Below, one piece after another: positions 20,165 to 27,786 of a DNA stretch of 64,000 bases. The notes beneath the pieces are model-generated. The model was not told the origin of the DNA, made no database searches, and worked only from the letters and a program-made list of their open reading frames with translations. The stretch comes from Achromobacter kerstersii (GTDB taxonomy: Bacteria; Pseudomonadota; Gammaproteobacteria; Burkholderiales; Burkholderiaceae_B). The stretch covers positions 62,001 to 126,000 of the forward strand of contig NZ_CADIJQ010000002.1 in the NCBI RefSeq assembly GCF_902859595.1. Reading direction: 5' to 3'. Numbering within the stretch: the first letter of the stretch is position 1; each line of letters starts with the position of its first letter. The position numbers were made by a program, and so were the translations under genes.

Positions 20165-20922
20165 GCGCGACGCAAACGCCCGTTCTTGAAGTCAGCAATC
20201 TGTCGGCCCGCTACGGCAAGGTTGGCGCGCTGGTCGGCGCCACGCTGACCGTGCCTGCCGGCAGCATCGTGACGGTGATCGGCGCCAACGGCGCCGGCAA
20301 ATCCACCATGCTGAACGCCATGATGGGGTCCTTGCCCCAGACCGGCCATGCGGCTGGCACGGTGCAGTACGCGGGCACCGATGTGTCCAGCTGGCAGGTC
20401 GAGCGCCGTGTGGCGGCCGGCATGTCGCTGGTGCCGGAACGCCGCGAACTGTTCGGCACCATGTCCGTGGAAGACAACCTGCTGCTGGGCGGCTTTCGCC
20501 GCTACCGTGCCCGCGAGGCTGGCTGGCGCGACACGTTGAACGAAGTGTTCGACCTGTTCCCGCGCTTGCGCGAACGCCGTGCGCAACAGGCCGGCACGTT
20601 GTCGGGCGGTGAACGCCAGATGCTGGCGGTGGGCCGCGCGCTGATGGCCAAGCCCACCTTGCTGATGCTGGATGAACCCAGCCTTGGCTTGGCGCCGCGT
20701 ATCGTGCGCGAAATCTTCCACATCATCGCGCGCCTGCGCGAGACGGGTGTTGCGATTCTGCTGGTCGAACAAAACGCCCGCGCGGCGTTGCAAGTGGCCG
20801 ACTACGGCTACGTGCTGGAAACCGGCGAGGTCATTCTCCATGGCCCGGCACGTGAACTGGCGGGTGACCCGAAAGTTATCGAAAGCTATCTCGGCCTGGG
20901 CAAGGGCGCGGACAAGGACTGA
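20161..20922 (+). CDS. livF: ABC transporter ATPase, LivF family
   Basis: This 253-residue ATPase forms the second nucleotide-binding subunit with the LivG domain of the fusion. It has Walker [10 protein letters not shown], the LivF-typical [19 protein letters not shown], signature [16 protein letters not shown], Walker [14 protein letters not shown] and VEQNARAAL. It overlaps the fusion gene (ATGA) and ends the operon at a clear terminator. Confidence 0.95.
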   Translation: MSATQTPVLEVSNLSARYGKVGALVGATLTVPAGSIVTVIGANGAGKSTMLNAMMGSLPQTGHAAGTVQYAGTDVSSWQVERRVAAGMSLVPERRELFGTMSVEDNLLLGGFRRYRAREAGWRDTLNEVFDLFPRLRERRAQQAGTLSGGERQMLAVGRALMAKPTLLMLDEPSLGLAPRIVREIFHIIARLRETGVAILLVEQNARAALQVADYGYVLETGEVILHGPARELAGDPKVIESYLGLGKGADKD

Positions 20923-20952
20923 CGCGACGCGCATCCGTCCTTTCCAAATAAC

Positions 20953-20976
20953 AACCGGGCGCTGCCCGGTTTTTTT
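20953..20976 (+). terminator. terminator of the first liv operon
   Basis: CCGGGC (20955-20960) and GCCCGG (20964-20969) arms around GCT, followed by seven to eight T residues, 30 bases after the livF stop. Confidence 0.93.
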
Positions 20977-21018
20977 ATCGCTTGAAGACTATCGCTTGAA
21001 GACTATCGCTTGAAGACT
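20977..21018. repeat. three perfect copies of a 14-base unit at the ASCH gene 3' end
   Basis: ATCGCTTGAAGACT occurs three times in direct succession (20977, 20991, 21005). The last copy encodes the final residues of the ASCH protein and runs into its TAG stop (21003-21005); the other two lie between that stop and the liv terminator T-run. Confidence 0.95.
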
Positions 21019-21401
21019 TCCACCACGCGAAAGCGTTCACACACCAGCATCATGTCTGGCGCATAGCCGCCGTTGCGGTCGAAGTAGGCAATGTGCGCAT
21101 CGCGCCAGACATCAAAAGGGCCTTCGCCTTCTGCCAGCGCAAACGCCTCGTCCACCTGGTCAAAGCGCTGGATCAACACGCTGGTGGTTTCGATGACGCA
21201 GGCCGGGCGGCCCTGGCCGTCCAGCACCACATCGCGCCGGCCAGCCTGGGGCACGGGTTCGTTGTCGTCGAAATGGGCGAGCGCGCCGCAGGTGGCCGTT
21301 TTGGTGCCGGCCAGTACCAGCGCCAGCAATTCGTCGGCCAGCGCGGGGGAGTCGCCAAACTGGAAGGTCACGGCATCTTCATAGGGGGCGGGCGGTTTCA
21401 T
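21003..21401 (-). CDS. ASCH domain-containing protein
   Basis: This small cytoplasmic protein of 132 residues is made almost entirely of an ASCH domain (related to PUA): LVLAGTKTATCGALAHFDDNEP, VVLDGQGRPACVIETTSV, FDQVDEAFALAEGEG and YFDRNGG. ASCH domains are predicted to bind RNA, and one characterised member (Zymomonas) is a ribonuclease. I place the start at the ATG at 21401, which overlaps the phospholipase stop by 4 bases (ATGA); an in-frame ATG at 21416 is possible. The pairing with an exported phospholipase is unexpected. Confidence 0.85.
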   Translation of the reverse strand: MKPPAPYEDAVTFQFGDSPALADELLALVLAGTKTATCGALAHFDDNEPVPQAGRRDVVLDGQGRPACVIETTSVLIQRFDQVDEAFALAEGEGPFDVWRDAHIAYFDRNGGYAPDMMLVCERFRVVEVFKR

Positions 21402-23593
21402 GCCAACGGTGTCCATTGCAAGATCAGTTCCTGACCCATCGCGGGGTCGGAGGTGGATGGGGCGCCGGTTTCGATGCGCCCGGCGAACCGGCGCGACCAC
21501 GCGGGAGCGTCATTATCGCGCACCGTAACGTCGTACCAGCCGCCGGTGCGTGTCATGTCCCAGGACAGGTCAACGGACGCGCCGGCCGCCAACGTCGTGT
21601 CGGCTTGCTGCGGGTGCTCATACGCATTGGCGGCCACGCGGAATGTGCGCGATTGAATTCCCGGGTTGTGTACCGACAGCCGCAAGGATGCACCCGGTTT
21701 GTCATAGGCGGCGATGACTTCAAGCTGCGGGGCGGCGGGGGGGCTGATGGCCGTGGCATCCGTAGTGTGGCTGACAGGGGTGGTAACCGTAGCACCCGTG
21801 TAATGCCGGTGAAAGCCATTCGGGCCCAACACCCAAAGGTCGTAGCGGCCGTCGTCCTCCGAGGTCAGCCATTGGCCTTCCAGCTGTTTTCCGGCCTCGA
21901 CCGTATAACGGCGCGGGCCGCGTTCCAGATGCAGGCGGTCATAGACGTGCAGCACCGCGCCTGCCGCGCCAGCATTCTCACATTGCAGCGTGACTTGTTC
22001 ACCGTCGACGCGCGCATGCACGTGCAGCGCATAGGGCAGCGCGCGCGATGGCCGGGTGCCGGGCGCTTGGCGCGCAAGGCCAGGCTCGGCGGGCGCGGGC
22101 GGAATGACGGTGCCGGGTAACGCCGACGCTTGCGCCGCACGTTCGGACGTGGCGGGAAACGCGCGCAGCAAGTCGGCGCCGTCGGGGTTCGCGAAATCGA
22201 AGATCGACGTCAGGTCACCACATACCGCGCGCCGCCACGGCGAAATGTTCGTCTCCGCCACGCCAAAGCGCTGCTCAACAAAGCGCAACACCGAGGTGTG
22301 ATCGAACACCTGCGAGTTGACCCAGCCGCCTTTGGTCCACGGCGACAGCACGTACATCGGCACGCGTGGCCCCAGCCCATAAACCCCATGCAGATGCGCC
22401 GGCGTGTCGTCTTTTTCCACGCCGGTGATGATCTCGTGATATTCGCCCCGCGTGTCCACGGTGGACGCGCCCGCCATGGCACCCGAGGCGTCGCGCGATG
22501 GCGGCGCAGGCGGCGGCATGTGGTCGAAGAAGCCGTCGTTCTCGTCGAACATCAGCAGCAGGACGGTCTTGCTCCAGACCTCGGGGTTGGCCGTCAATGC
22601 ATCCAGCACGCGCGCGGTGTAGTCGGCGCCTTGCGCCGGGCTGGACGGGCTGGGATGTTCCGAGCCCGCCTTGGTGGCGCAGATCCATGTCACTTGCGGC
22701 AGCGTGCCATCCAGCACGTCTTGCCGCAGCATGTCCAGATCGCGCGTCGTCAGCGCCTTGTCTTTCAGCGCCGCGAGCGACCCCGGTGCGCCTTGGTAAG
22801 CATCGCGATACGCTTTGAACCCGGCCGTGGGATTCAGCGAATAGTTGTCCGCCATGTTTTGGTAGATGCGCCAGCTGACGCCAGCGGCTTCCAGCCGTTC
22901 GGGATAGGTCGTCCACGTGTAGGCGCGGGCGGGGTCACCGCCCTTGAGCTTGTTGTAGACGTTGCCCAGCGCCGGGCCGTTGCCGCGTCCCTCGCCATCG
23001 TTGGTGCCGCTCCACACGAACAGCCGGTTCGTGTTGGTGCCGCCCGTGAACGAACAGTGATAGGCGTCACACACCGTGAAGGCGCGTGCCATTGCGTACT
23101 GGAAGGGCATGTCGGCGTCGGTGTAGTACGCCATTGAATGATTTTTCTTGGCGGCAGGCCACTGGCCCATGCGGCCTGCGTCCCAGGCGTCTTGCGCGTT
23201 GGACCAGGTATGCGGCGTGCTGGCGATGCGCAAGGTCTCGAAGGCTTCGCGCGTGTCCAGGTGATAGGGCAGCACGCTGCGCGGGGCGCCCTCGTCAGGC
23301 TTGTCGTTGTATTGCGCCCAGACGGTGCGATGCCGATAGTCGGGGCTGTCCGGCACCGGAATCGGAAAGCGGTCGCCGAAGCCTCGTACCCCGGCGAGCC
23401 CGCCGAAGTAATGATCGAACGACCGGTTTTCCTGCATGAAGATCACGATGTGTTCAACATCGCGGATCGTGCCGGTGCGGTGGTTGGCGGGGATGGCGAG
23501 CGCCCGCCGAATCGAGGCGGGCAAGAACGCCAGCGCGCTGCCAGCGCCTGCCAGGGATGCGCTCGTGCGCAGGAAATCGCGTCTGCTGTGCAT
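21398..23593 (-). CDS. phospholipase C, phosphocholine-specific, Tat-exported
   Basis: This 731-residue protein has a twin-arginine signal (RRDFLRTSASLAGAG, residues 4-18) and the bacterial phospholipase C / acid phosphatase fold: IVIFMQENRSFDHYFGGLAGVRGFG near residue 50, TGGTNTNRLF, and LLMFDENDGFFDHMPPP. The C-terminal part (about 510-725) holds two small beta domains of unknown role (DUF756 type in PlcN/PlcH). Such enzymes split phosphatidylcholine or sphingomyelin into diacylglycerol or ceramide and phosphocholine. Whether it is haemolytic like PlcH or not like PlcN cannot be told here. It overlaps the ASCH gene downstream and follows the aminotransferase gene by 75 bases. Confidence 0.93.
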   Translation of the reverse strand: MHSRRDFLRTSASLAGAGSALAFLPASIRRALAIPANHRTGTIRDVEHIVIFMQENRSFDHYFGGLAGVRGFGDRFPIPVPDSPDYRHRTVWAQYNDKPDEGAPRSVLPYHLDTREAFETLRIASTPHTWSNAQDAWDAGRMGQWPAAKKNHSMAYYTDADMPFQYAMARAFTVCDAYHCSFTGGTNTNRLFVWSGTNDGEGRGNGPALGNVYNKLKGGDPARAYTWTTYPERLEAAGVSWRIYQNMADNYSLNPTAGFKAYRDAYQGAPGSLAALKDKALTTRDLDMLRQDVLDGTLPQVTWICATKAGSEHPSPSSPAQGADYTARVLDALTANPEVWSKTVLLLMFDENDGFFDHMPPPAPPSRDASGAMAGASTVDTRGEYHEIITGVEKDDTPAHLHGVYGLGPRVPMYVLSPWTKGGWVNSQVFDHTSVLRFVEQRFGVAETNISPWRRAVCGDLTSIFDFANPDGADLLRAFPATSERAAQASALPGTVIPPAPAEPGLARQAPGTRPSRALPYALHVHARVDGEQVTLQCENAGAAGAVLHVYDRLHLERGPRRYTVEAGKQLEGQWLTSEDDGRYDLWVLGPNGFHRHYTGATVTTPVSHTTDATAISPPAAPQLEVIAAYDKPGASLRLSVHNPGIQSRTFRVAANAYEHPQQADTTLAAGASVDLSWDMTRTGGWYDVTVRDNDAPAWSRRFAGRIETGAPSTSDPAMGQELILQWTPLA

Positions 23594-23668
23594 GGCTCTA
23601 CCTTGCGGTGCGAAGCCGATAGCGTACGCGGGTTTCCCTTTTTTTTCGCTGACAGCGCCGGGCTGGTT

Positions 23669-24514
23669 TTACTTGCGGCCCGTGCTTTCCGCGTAGTCCA
23701 TGTACAGCTTGTGAGCGCGGCGCGCCATCGGGCCGTATTCCAGCACGCGGTCTTCCACGCGGTTCACATGGACCACCTTGCCGTAGTTGCCGGACGAGAA
23801 CACTTCGTCGGCTTCTTCGACATCGGCGCGGGTCAGGCTGCGCTCTTGCACTTCAACGCCATCGGCCTTCAGCAGCGCCAGCACGCGGCGGCGCGTAATG
23901 CCGTTCAGGAACGTGCCGTTATCAACCGGCGTGGACACCACGCCGTTCTTGGCGAGCCACAAATTGCTGGTGGCGAATTCCGCGATGTTGCCCGCGCCGT
24001 CCAGCATGATGGCGTTGTCGAAACCCTTTTCGGCGGCTTCGCGGATGGCGCGCTGGCCATTGGGGTACAGGCAGGAGGCCTTGGCGTCGGTGGGCGCCAT
24101 GTTCGGCCACGACCGCGCAAAGCTCGAGAAGCAGGCCGAGAAACCTTGTTCGCCCGGCATCGGCACCTTGAACACGTGCAGCACGAACTGCGTCTTGTCG
24201 GCATCCGGCAACAGGAAGCCGTCGGCGCAGTAGAACATCGGCTTGATGTAGAGCTCGGTGCCTTCAGGGAATTTGGCCACGGCTTCCAGGCACAGCTTCT
24301 GGATCGTTTCCCAATCCATCTGCGGCTTCATCAGCATCTTTTCAGCCGAGCGCACAACGCGCTGGCAGTGCAGGTCCAGGTCAGGCGTCAGGCCGCGGAA
24401 AGCGCGCGCGCCGTCGAAGACCATGCTGGCCATCCAGAAGGCGTGGTCGGCGGGGCCGAGCAGTTTGGGGTTTTCGGTGGTCCAGTGACCGTTGTGCCAA
24501 TACAGGGCGTCCAT
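23669..24514 (-). CDS. ilvE: branched-chain amino acid aminotransferase (class IV PLP enzyme)
   Basis: This 281-residue aminotransferase is of the fold-type IV family. It begins DALYWHNGHWT and shows WMASMVFDGARAFRG, the substrate-pocket ELYIKPMFY, FDNAIMLDGAGNIAE (the PLP-site region) and NGITRRRVLALL. The likely reaction is the last step of Val, Leu and Ile synthesis or the first of their breakdown. A closely related D-amino acid or aminodeoxychorismate enzyme cannot be fully excluded from motifs alone. It sits between two branched-chain-type ABC operons, which fits a role with branched-chain substrates, though it has its own transcription unit or leads into the phospholipase gene. Confidence 0.85.
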   Translation of the reverse strand: MDALYWHNGHWTTENPKLLGPADHAFWMASMVFDGARAFRGLTPDLDLHCQRVVRSAEKMLMKPQMDWETIQKLCLEAVAKFPEGTELYIKPMFYCADGFLLPDADKTQFVLHVFKVPMPGEQGFSACFSSFARSWPNMAPTDAKASCLYPNGQRAIREAAEKGFDNAIMLDGAGNIAEFATSNLWLAKNGVVSTPVDNGTFLNGITRRRVLALLKADGVEVQERSLTRADVEEADEVFSSGNYGKVVHVNRVEDRVLEYGPMARRAHKLYMDYAESTGRK

Positions 24515-24627
24515 GCTTATCTTCCTTCACTTGTGTGGGGTGACGCAGCCGGGGCAATACCGAGGCATTACCGGGGCGGCGCCGAAACGTCAGGATACAT
24601 GAGGCGGCGGGCAAGGTTGGCGCGCCA

Positions 24628-24660
24628 TCGCACGTCATTCGCACGTCATTCGTGCGTCAT
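24628..24660. repeat. three copies of an 11-base unit at the betaine-binding-protein stop codon
   Basis: TCGCACGTCAT (24628-24638 and 24639-24649) is followed by TCGTGCGTCAT (24650-24660). The last copy contains the TGA stop of the minus-strand gene (24657-24659); the other two follow it downstream. Confidence 0.9.
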
Positions 24661-25700
24661 TCACGGGCCAATGCGGCCTGCACACGATCAGCGGCATCTG
24701 CCGGCATCCATTGCCGCCAGACGGGGCCGTACTGCTTCAGGAAGTAGCGTGCGGCGTCTTCGGGTTCTTTGCCTTCCGTTTCCAGCCAGCCCAAGGTGGC
24801 GTTGATGGCGTCATCCGGCACGGTCAGCTTGCTGAGGAATTCCGCGATCTTGGGCGCGTCCTTCGCAAACGCCGCGTTCACGCCGGTCACGACCGGATTG
24901 GGCTTGAACTCTGTGGCGACGGGGTTGGCGCATTTGGGATCGGTCATGCAGGTGTAGGCCGTCTGGTCGAAGGCGGGCAGTTCCAGTTTCACCAGGTCCA
25001 GCGCACCCACCAGCGACGTGGGCGTCCAGTAATAGAAAACGATGTCGCGCTTGCGCTTGTACGCCGACACGATGGCCGCCTTTTGCGCCGCGCCGGAACC
25101 GGGGGCGAAAAGCGAATAGTCCTTGTCCAGCTTCAACGCACGCAGCAGGTTGTCGTTCAAGGTGCCGCAGGCCCAGCCGGCGGGGCAGCCGTAGATGCGG
25201 CCGCGTCCCGGTTCCTCGGGGTCGGCGAACACGTCTTTCATGCGCGCCAGGTCGGCGGCAGACTTCAATTCAGGATGGCGTTCGACGGTATAGCGCGGCA
25301 CGTACCAGCCTTCGCCCGCGTCATACACATGGCCCACGCCCAGCACCTTGCCGCTGGCCAGGGCCTTTTTCCAGGCGCCTTCGATCTGGCCAGGCCAGAC
25401 TTCGGGCGTGACATCCACATCGCCGCGTTGCAGCGCGGCCAGCATCGGCAGCGTTTCGCCGATTTCGACGGTGGTCTTGCAGCCGTAGCCGTGTTCCAGC
25501 ACATAGCGTTCGATGCCCGCCAACACCAGGTTGGACTCCCAGTTCAGCCCGCTGAAGCGGACGGGGCGGTTGACTTCACAAGTGGGGGTTGCCGAAGGGC
25601 TTGCTGCCGGGCTGGCGGCATTCGCGGCGGGAGCAGCAAGCAGCGCCGCGGCCAGGGCCAAAGCGGCAGAGACGGGGGCGAGCGGATGCGGGTTGCGCAT
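24657..25700 (-). CDS. glycine betaine/proline-type ABC transporter substrate-binding protein (OpuAC/ProX family)
   Basis: This 347-residue secreted protein has a signal peptide (about residues 1-28) and an OpuAC domain: PVRFSGLNWESNLVLAGIERYVLEHGYG, GDVDVTPEVWPGQ and RDIVFYYWTPTSLVG. The aromatic-rich stretches suit binding of a quaternary amine. No permease or ATPase gene of a betaine system is adjacent, so it is an orphan binding protein in this window. It lies alone between the second liv operon (terminator upstream) and the aminotransferase. Four extra cysteines (CPAGWAC, CMTDPKC) are notable and could form disulfides. Confidence 0.88.
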   Translation of the reverse strand: MRNPHPLAPVSAALALAAALLAAPAANAASPAASPSATPTCEVNRPVRFSGLNWESNLVLAGIERYVLEHGYGCKTTVEIGETLPMLAALQRGDVDVTPEVWPGQIEGAWKKALASGKVLGVGHVYDAGEGWYVPRYTVERHPELKSAADLARMKDVFADPEEPGRGRIYGCPAGWACGTLNDNLLRALKLDKDYSLFAPGSGAAQKAAIVSAYKRKRDIVFYYWTPTSLVGALDLVKLELPAFDQTAYTCMTDPKCANPVATEFKPNPVVTGVNAAFAKDAPKIAEFLSKLTVPDDAINATLGWLETEGKEPEDAARYFLKQYGPVWRQWMPADAADRVQAALARE

Positions 25701-25731
25701 GGTCAGGCACCTGTTGGGTTGGGTGCGTTTT

Positions 25732-25738
25732 ATTGTAC
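25732..25738 (-). promoter_or_regulatory. -10-like element GTACAAT upstream of the betaine-binding-protein gene
   Basis: GTACAAT on the minus strand lies about 32 bases before the ATG at 25700, a normal leader length. A weak -35 (TTAGGG, 25759-25754) is 16 bases upstream. Confidence 0.45.
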
Positions 25739-25764
25739 GGGCGCTTGTGGCGGCCCTAATGCAA

Positions 25765-25789
25765 ACGGGGCCGCATGATGCGGCCCCGT
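25765..25789 (-). terminator. probable terminator of the second liv operon
   Basis: ACGGGGCCGCA (25765-25775) pairs perfectly with TGCGGCCCCGT (25779-25789) over a 3-base loop. The minus-strand T-run is short (TTT then GCATT), so it may be inefficient. It lies 33 bases past the livM stop. Confidence 0.65.
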
Positions 25790-25821
25790 CCGGGTGACAA
25801 GCAGGGTCAGGCGGAATGCGG

Positions 25822-26805
25822 TCAGGCGCGGGCGGCGCGCCGGCGGTCGATGAAGGCGCCGACTTCGCCCACGATGCCGCGCCGGAAGGCCAGCACGCAG
25901 ATGACGAAGATCAGGCCGATCACGATGGTGACCGATTCGCCCAGGCGCAGGAACCATTCCACGCCGGTCAGGCTGGCCATCATCTGGCCGAAGTCGCCCA
26001 CCTTGTTCTCAAGCAGCACCACGATGAAGGCGCCGAGGATGGGGCCGGTCAAGGTGCCCAGCCCGCCGATCAGCGTCATCAGGATGACTAGCCCGGACAT
26101 CTGCCAGGTGGCGTCCGACAAGGTGGCCGACACGAACACCAGCGTCTTGGTGGCGCCGGCAAGCCCGGCCAGCGCGGCCGACAGCACGAAGGCCAGCAGC
26201 TTAAAGCGGTCGACGTCATAGCCCAGCGAGACCGCACGCGGCTCGTTCTCGCGCAGCGCTTGCAGCACTTGTCCGAACGGCGAATTCACCGTGCGCCAGA
26301 TGATGAAGTAGCCCAGCACGAAAATGCCCATCACCACGTAGTACAGGTTGATGTCCTTGGACAAATCCAGCATGCCCAGCAAGGTGCCGCGCGGCACGCT
26401 TTGCAGGCCGTCTTCGCCGCCGGTGAACTTGGCTTGCAGGAAGAAGAAGAACACCATCTGCGCCAGCGCCAGCGTGATCATCGCGAAGTAGATGCCGCTG
26501 CGGCGAATGGCGATGGCGCCCATCGCCAGCCCCAGCAACGCCGCCACGCCCACGCCGAACAGCAGGCCGATCTCGGTGGGAAAGCCCCACACCTTCATCG
26601 CGTACCCGGCCGCGTAGGCCGCGCTGCCCAGGAAGGCGGCGTGCCCGAACGACAAGAGCCCGGTAAAGCCCAAGAGCAGGTTGAATGCGCAGGCAAAGAG
26701 CGCGTAGCACATGATCTTCATGGCGAAGATCGGGTACACCCCCAGGAAGGGGAGAGCGGCCACCACGACGGCCAGTACCGCATAGCCCAGGAATTGACGA
26801 TTCAT
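25822..26805 (-). CDS. livM: ABC transporter permease, LivM family
   Basis: This 327-residue inner-membrane permease is of the branched-chain amino acid type. It shows LLLGFTGLLSFGHAAFLGSAAYAAGY, the coupling-helix sequence FGQVLQALRENEPRAVSLGYDVDRFK and LIGGLGTLTGPILGAF. It is the last gene of the operon livG-livF-livK-livH-livM and overlaps livH by 4 bases. Unlike the first liv operon, it is not fused to an ATPase. Confidence 0.95.
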   Translation of the reverse strand: MNRQFLGYAVLAVVVAALPFLGVYPIFAMKIMCYALFACAFNLLLGFTGLLSFGHAAFLGSAAYAAGYAMKVWGFPTEIGLLFGVGVAALLGLAMGAIAIRRSGIYFAMITLALAQMVFFFFLQAKFTGGEDGLQSVPRGTLLGMLDLSKDINLYYVVMGIFVLGYFIIWRTVNSPFGQVLQALRENEPRAVSLGYDVDRFKLLAFVLSAALAGLAGATKTLVFVSATLSDATWQMSGLVILMTLIGGLGTLTGPILGAFIVVLLENKVGDFGQMMASLTGVEWFLRLGESVTIVIGLIFVICVLAFRRGIVGEVGAFIDRRRAARA

Positions 26806-27689
26806 TTTTCTTTTCCGAACAGCCCGGCCGGGCGGATCAACAGAACGATGGCCATGATGATGAACACCACGGTGCTGGACGCTTCGGGCCAGAACACCTT
26901 GGTCAGTCCTTCAATCACGCCCAGGCCCAACCCGGTCACGATGGCGCCCATGATGGACCCCATGCCCCCGATCACGACCACGGCGAACACGACGATGATG
27001 AGGTTGGACCCCATCAGCGGCGAAATCTGCAAAACGGGCGCAGCCAGCACACCCGCAAAGCCGGCCAGCGCCACGCCGAAACCGTAGGTCAGCGTGATCA
27101 TGCGCGGCACGTTCACGCCAAAGGCTTCAACCAGGCGCGGGTTCTCGGTGCCGGCGCGCAGCAGGGCGCCCAGGCGAGTGCGTTCAATGACGAACCAGGT
27201 CGCCAGGCAGACCACCACCGACGCCGCCACGACCCAGCCGCGATAGTTCGGCAGAATCATGAAGCCCAGGTTGGTCGCGCCACGCAGCGCTTCGGGGGTC
27301 GGGTAAGGTTGCCCCGATACGCCGTAGAAGCTGCGGAACAGGCCTTCGATCAGCAAGGTCAGGCCGAAGGTCAGCAGCAGCCCATAAAGGTGATCAAGCT
27401 TGTACAGATGCTTGAGCAATAGTTTTTCGATCAGTATGCCGAACAGCCCCACGACCAGCGGCGCCAGGATCAGCATGATCCAGTAGTTCAACCCCAGGTA
27501 CGACAGCCCCATCCAGGCGATGAACGCGCCCAGCATGTAGAGCGCGCCGTGCGCGAAGTTGATGACGTTCAGCAGCCCGAAGATCACGGCAAGCCCGAGC
27601 GACAACATGGCATAGAAGGAACCGTTGACCAGGCCCAGTAATAGCTGGCCGAACAAGGCCTGTATAGGGATGCCGAAAAGGTCAGTCAT
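26802..27689 (-). CDS. livH: ABC transporter permease, LivH family
   Basis: This 295-residue permease has about eight hydrophobic segments. It shows the LivH signatures LLLGLVNGSFYAMLSLGLAVIFGLLNVINFAHG, GALLRAGTENPRLVEAFGVNV (ATPase contact) and VVIGGMGSIMGAIVTG. It pairs with LivM in the membrane. It is separated from the upstream binding-protein gene by 97 bases containing a strong hairpin. Confidence 0.95.
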   Translation of the reverse strand: MTDLFGIPIQALFGQLLLGLVNGSFYAMLSLGLAVIFGLLNVINFAHGALYMLGAFIAWMGLSYLGLNYWIMLILAPLVVGLFGILIEKLLLKHLYKLDHLYGLLLTFGLTLLIEGLFRSFYGVSGQPYPTPEALRGATNLGFMILPNYRGWVVAASVVVCLATWFVIERTRLGALLRAGTENPRLVEAFGVNVPRMITLTYGFGVALAGFAGVLAAPVLQISPLMGSNLIIVVFAVVVIGGMGSIMGAIVTGLGLGVIEGLTKVFWPEASSTVVFIIMAIVLLIRPAGLFGKEK

Positions 27690-27730
27690 CTTGTGAAAAT
27701 CCTGCGCGTACGGATGGAAGCGAGCAAATT

Positions 27731-27767
27731 CAAGGTGCGGCCGCGGCCCGCGCCGGGCCGCACCTTG
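27731..27767 (-). promoter_or_regulatory. hairpin between livK and livH in the second liv operon
   Basis: CAAGGTGCGGCC (27731-27742) pairs with GGCCGCACCTTG (27756-27767): 12 perfect pairs over a GC-rich 13-base loop, with no T-run on the minus strand. It sits directly after the binding-protein gene, in the same relative place as the hairpins of the first liv operon. Confidence 0.6.
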
Positions 27768-27786
27768 GGGTCACATGAGCCGGGAA

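Noticed and set aside
21003-25700. A mobile or pathogenicity island around the phospholipase
   Set aside because: No integrase, transposase, tRNA or flanking direct repeats are present, and base composition looks like the neighbours.
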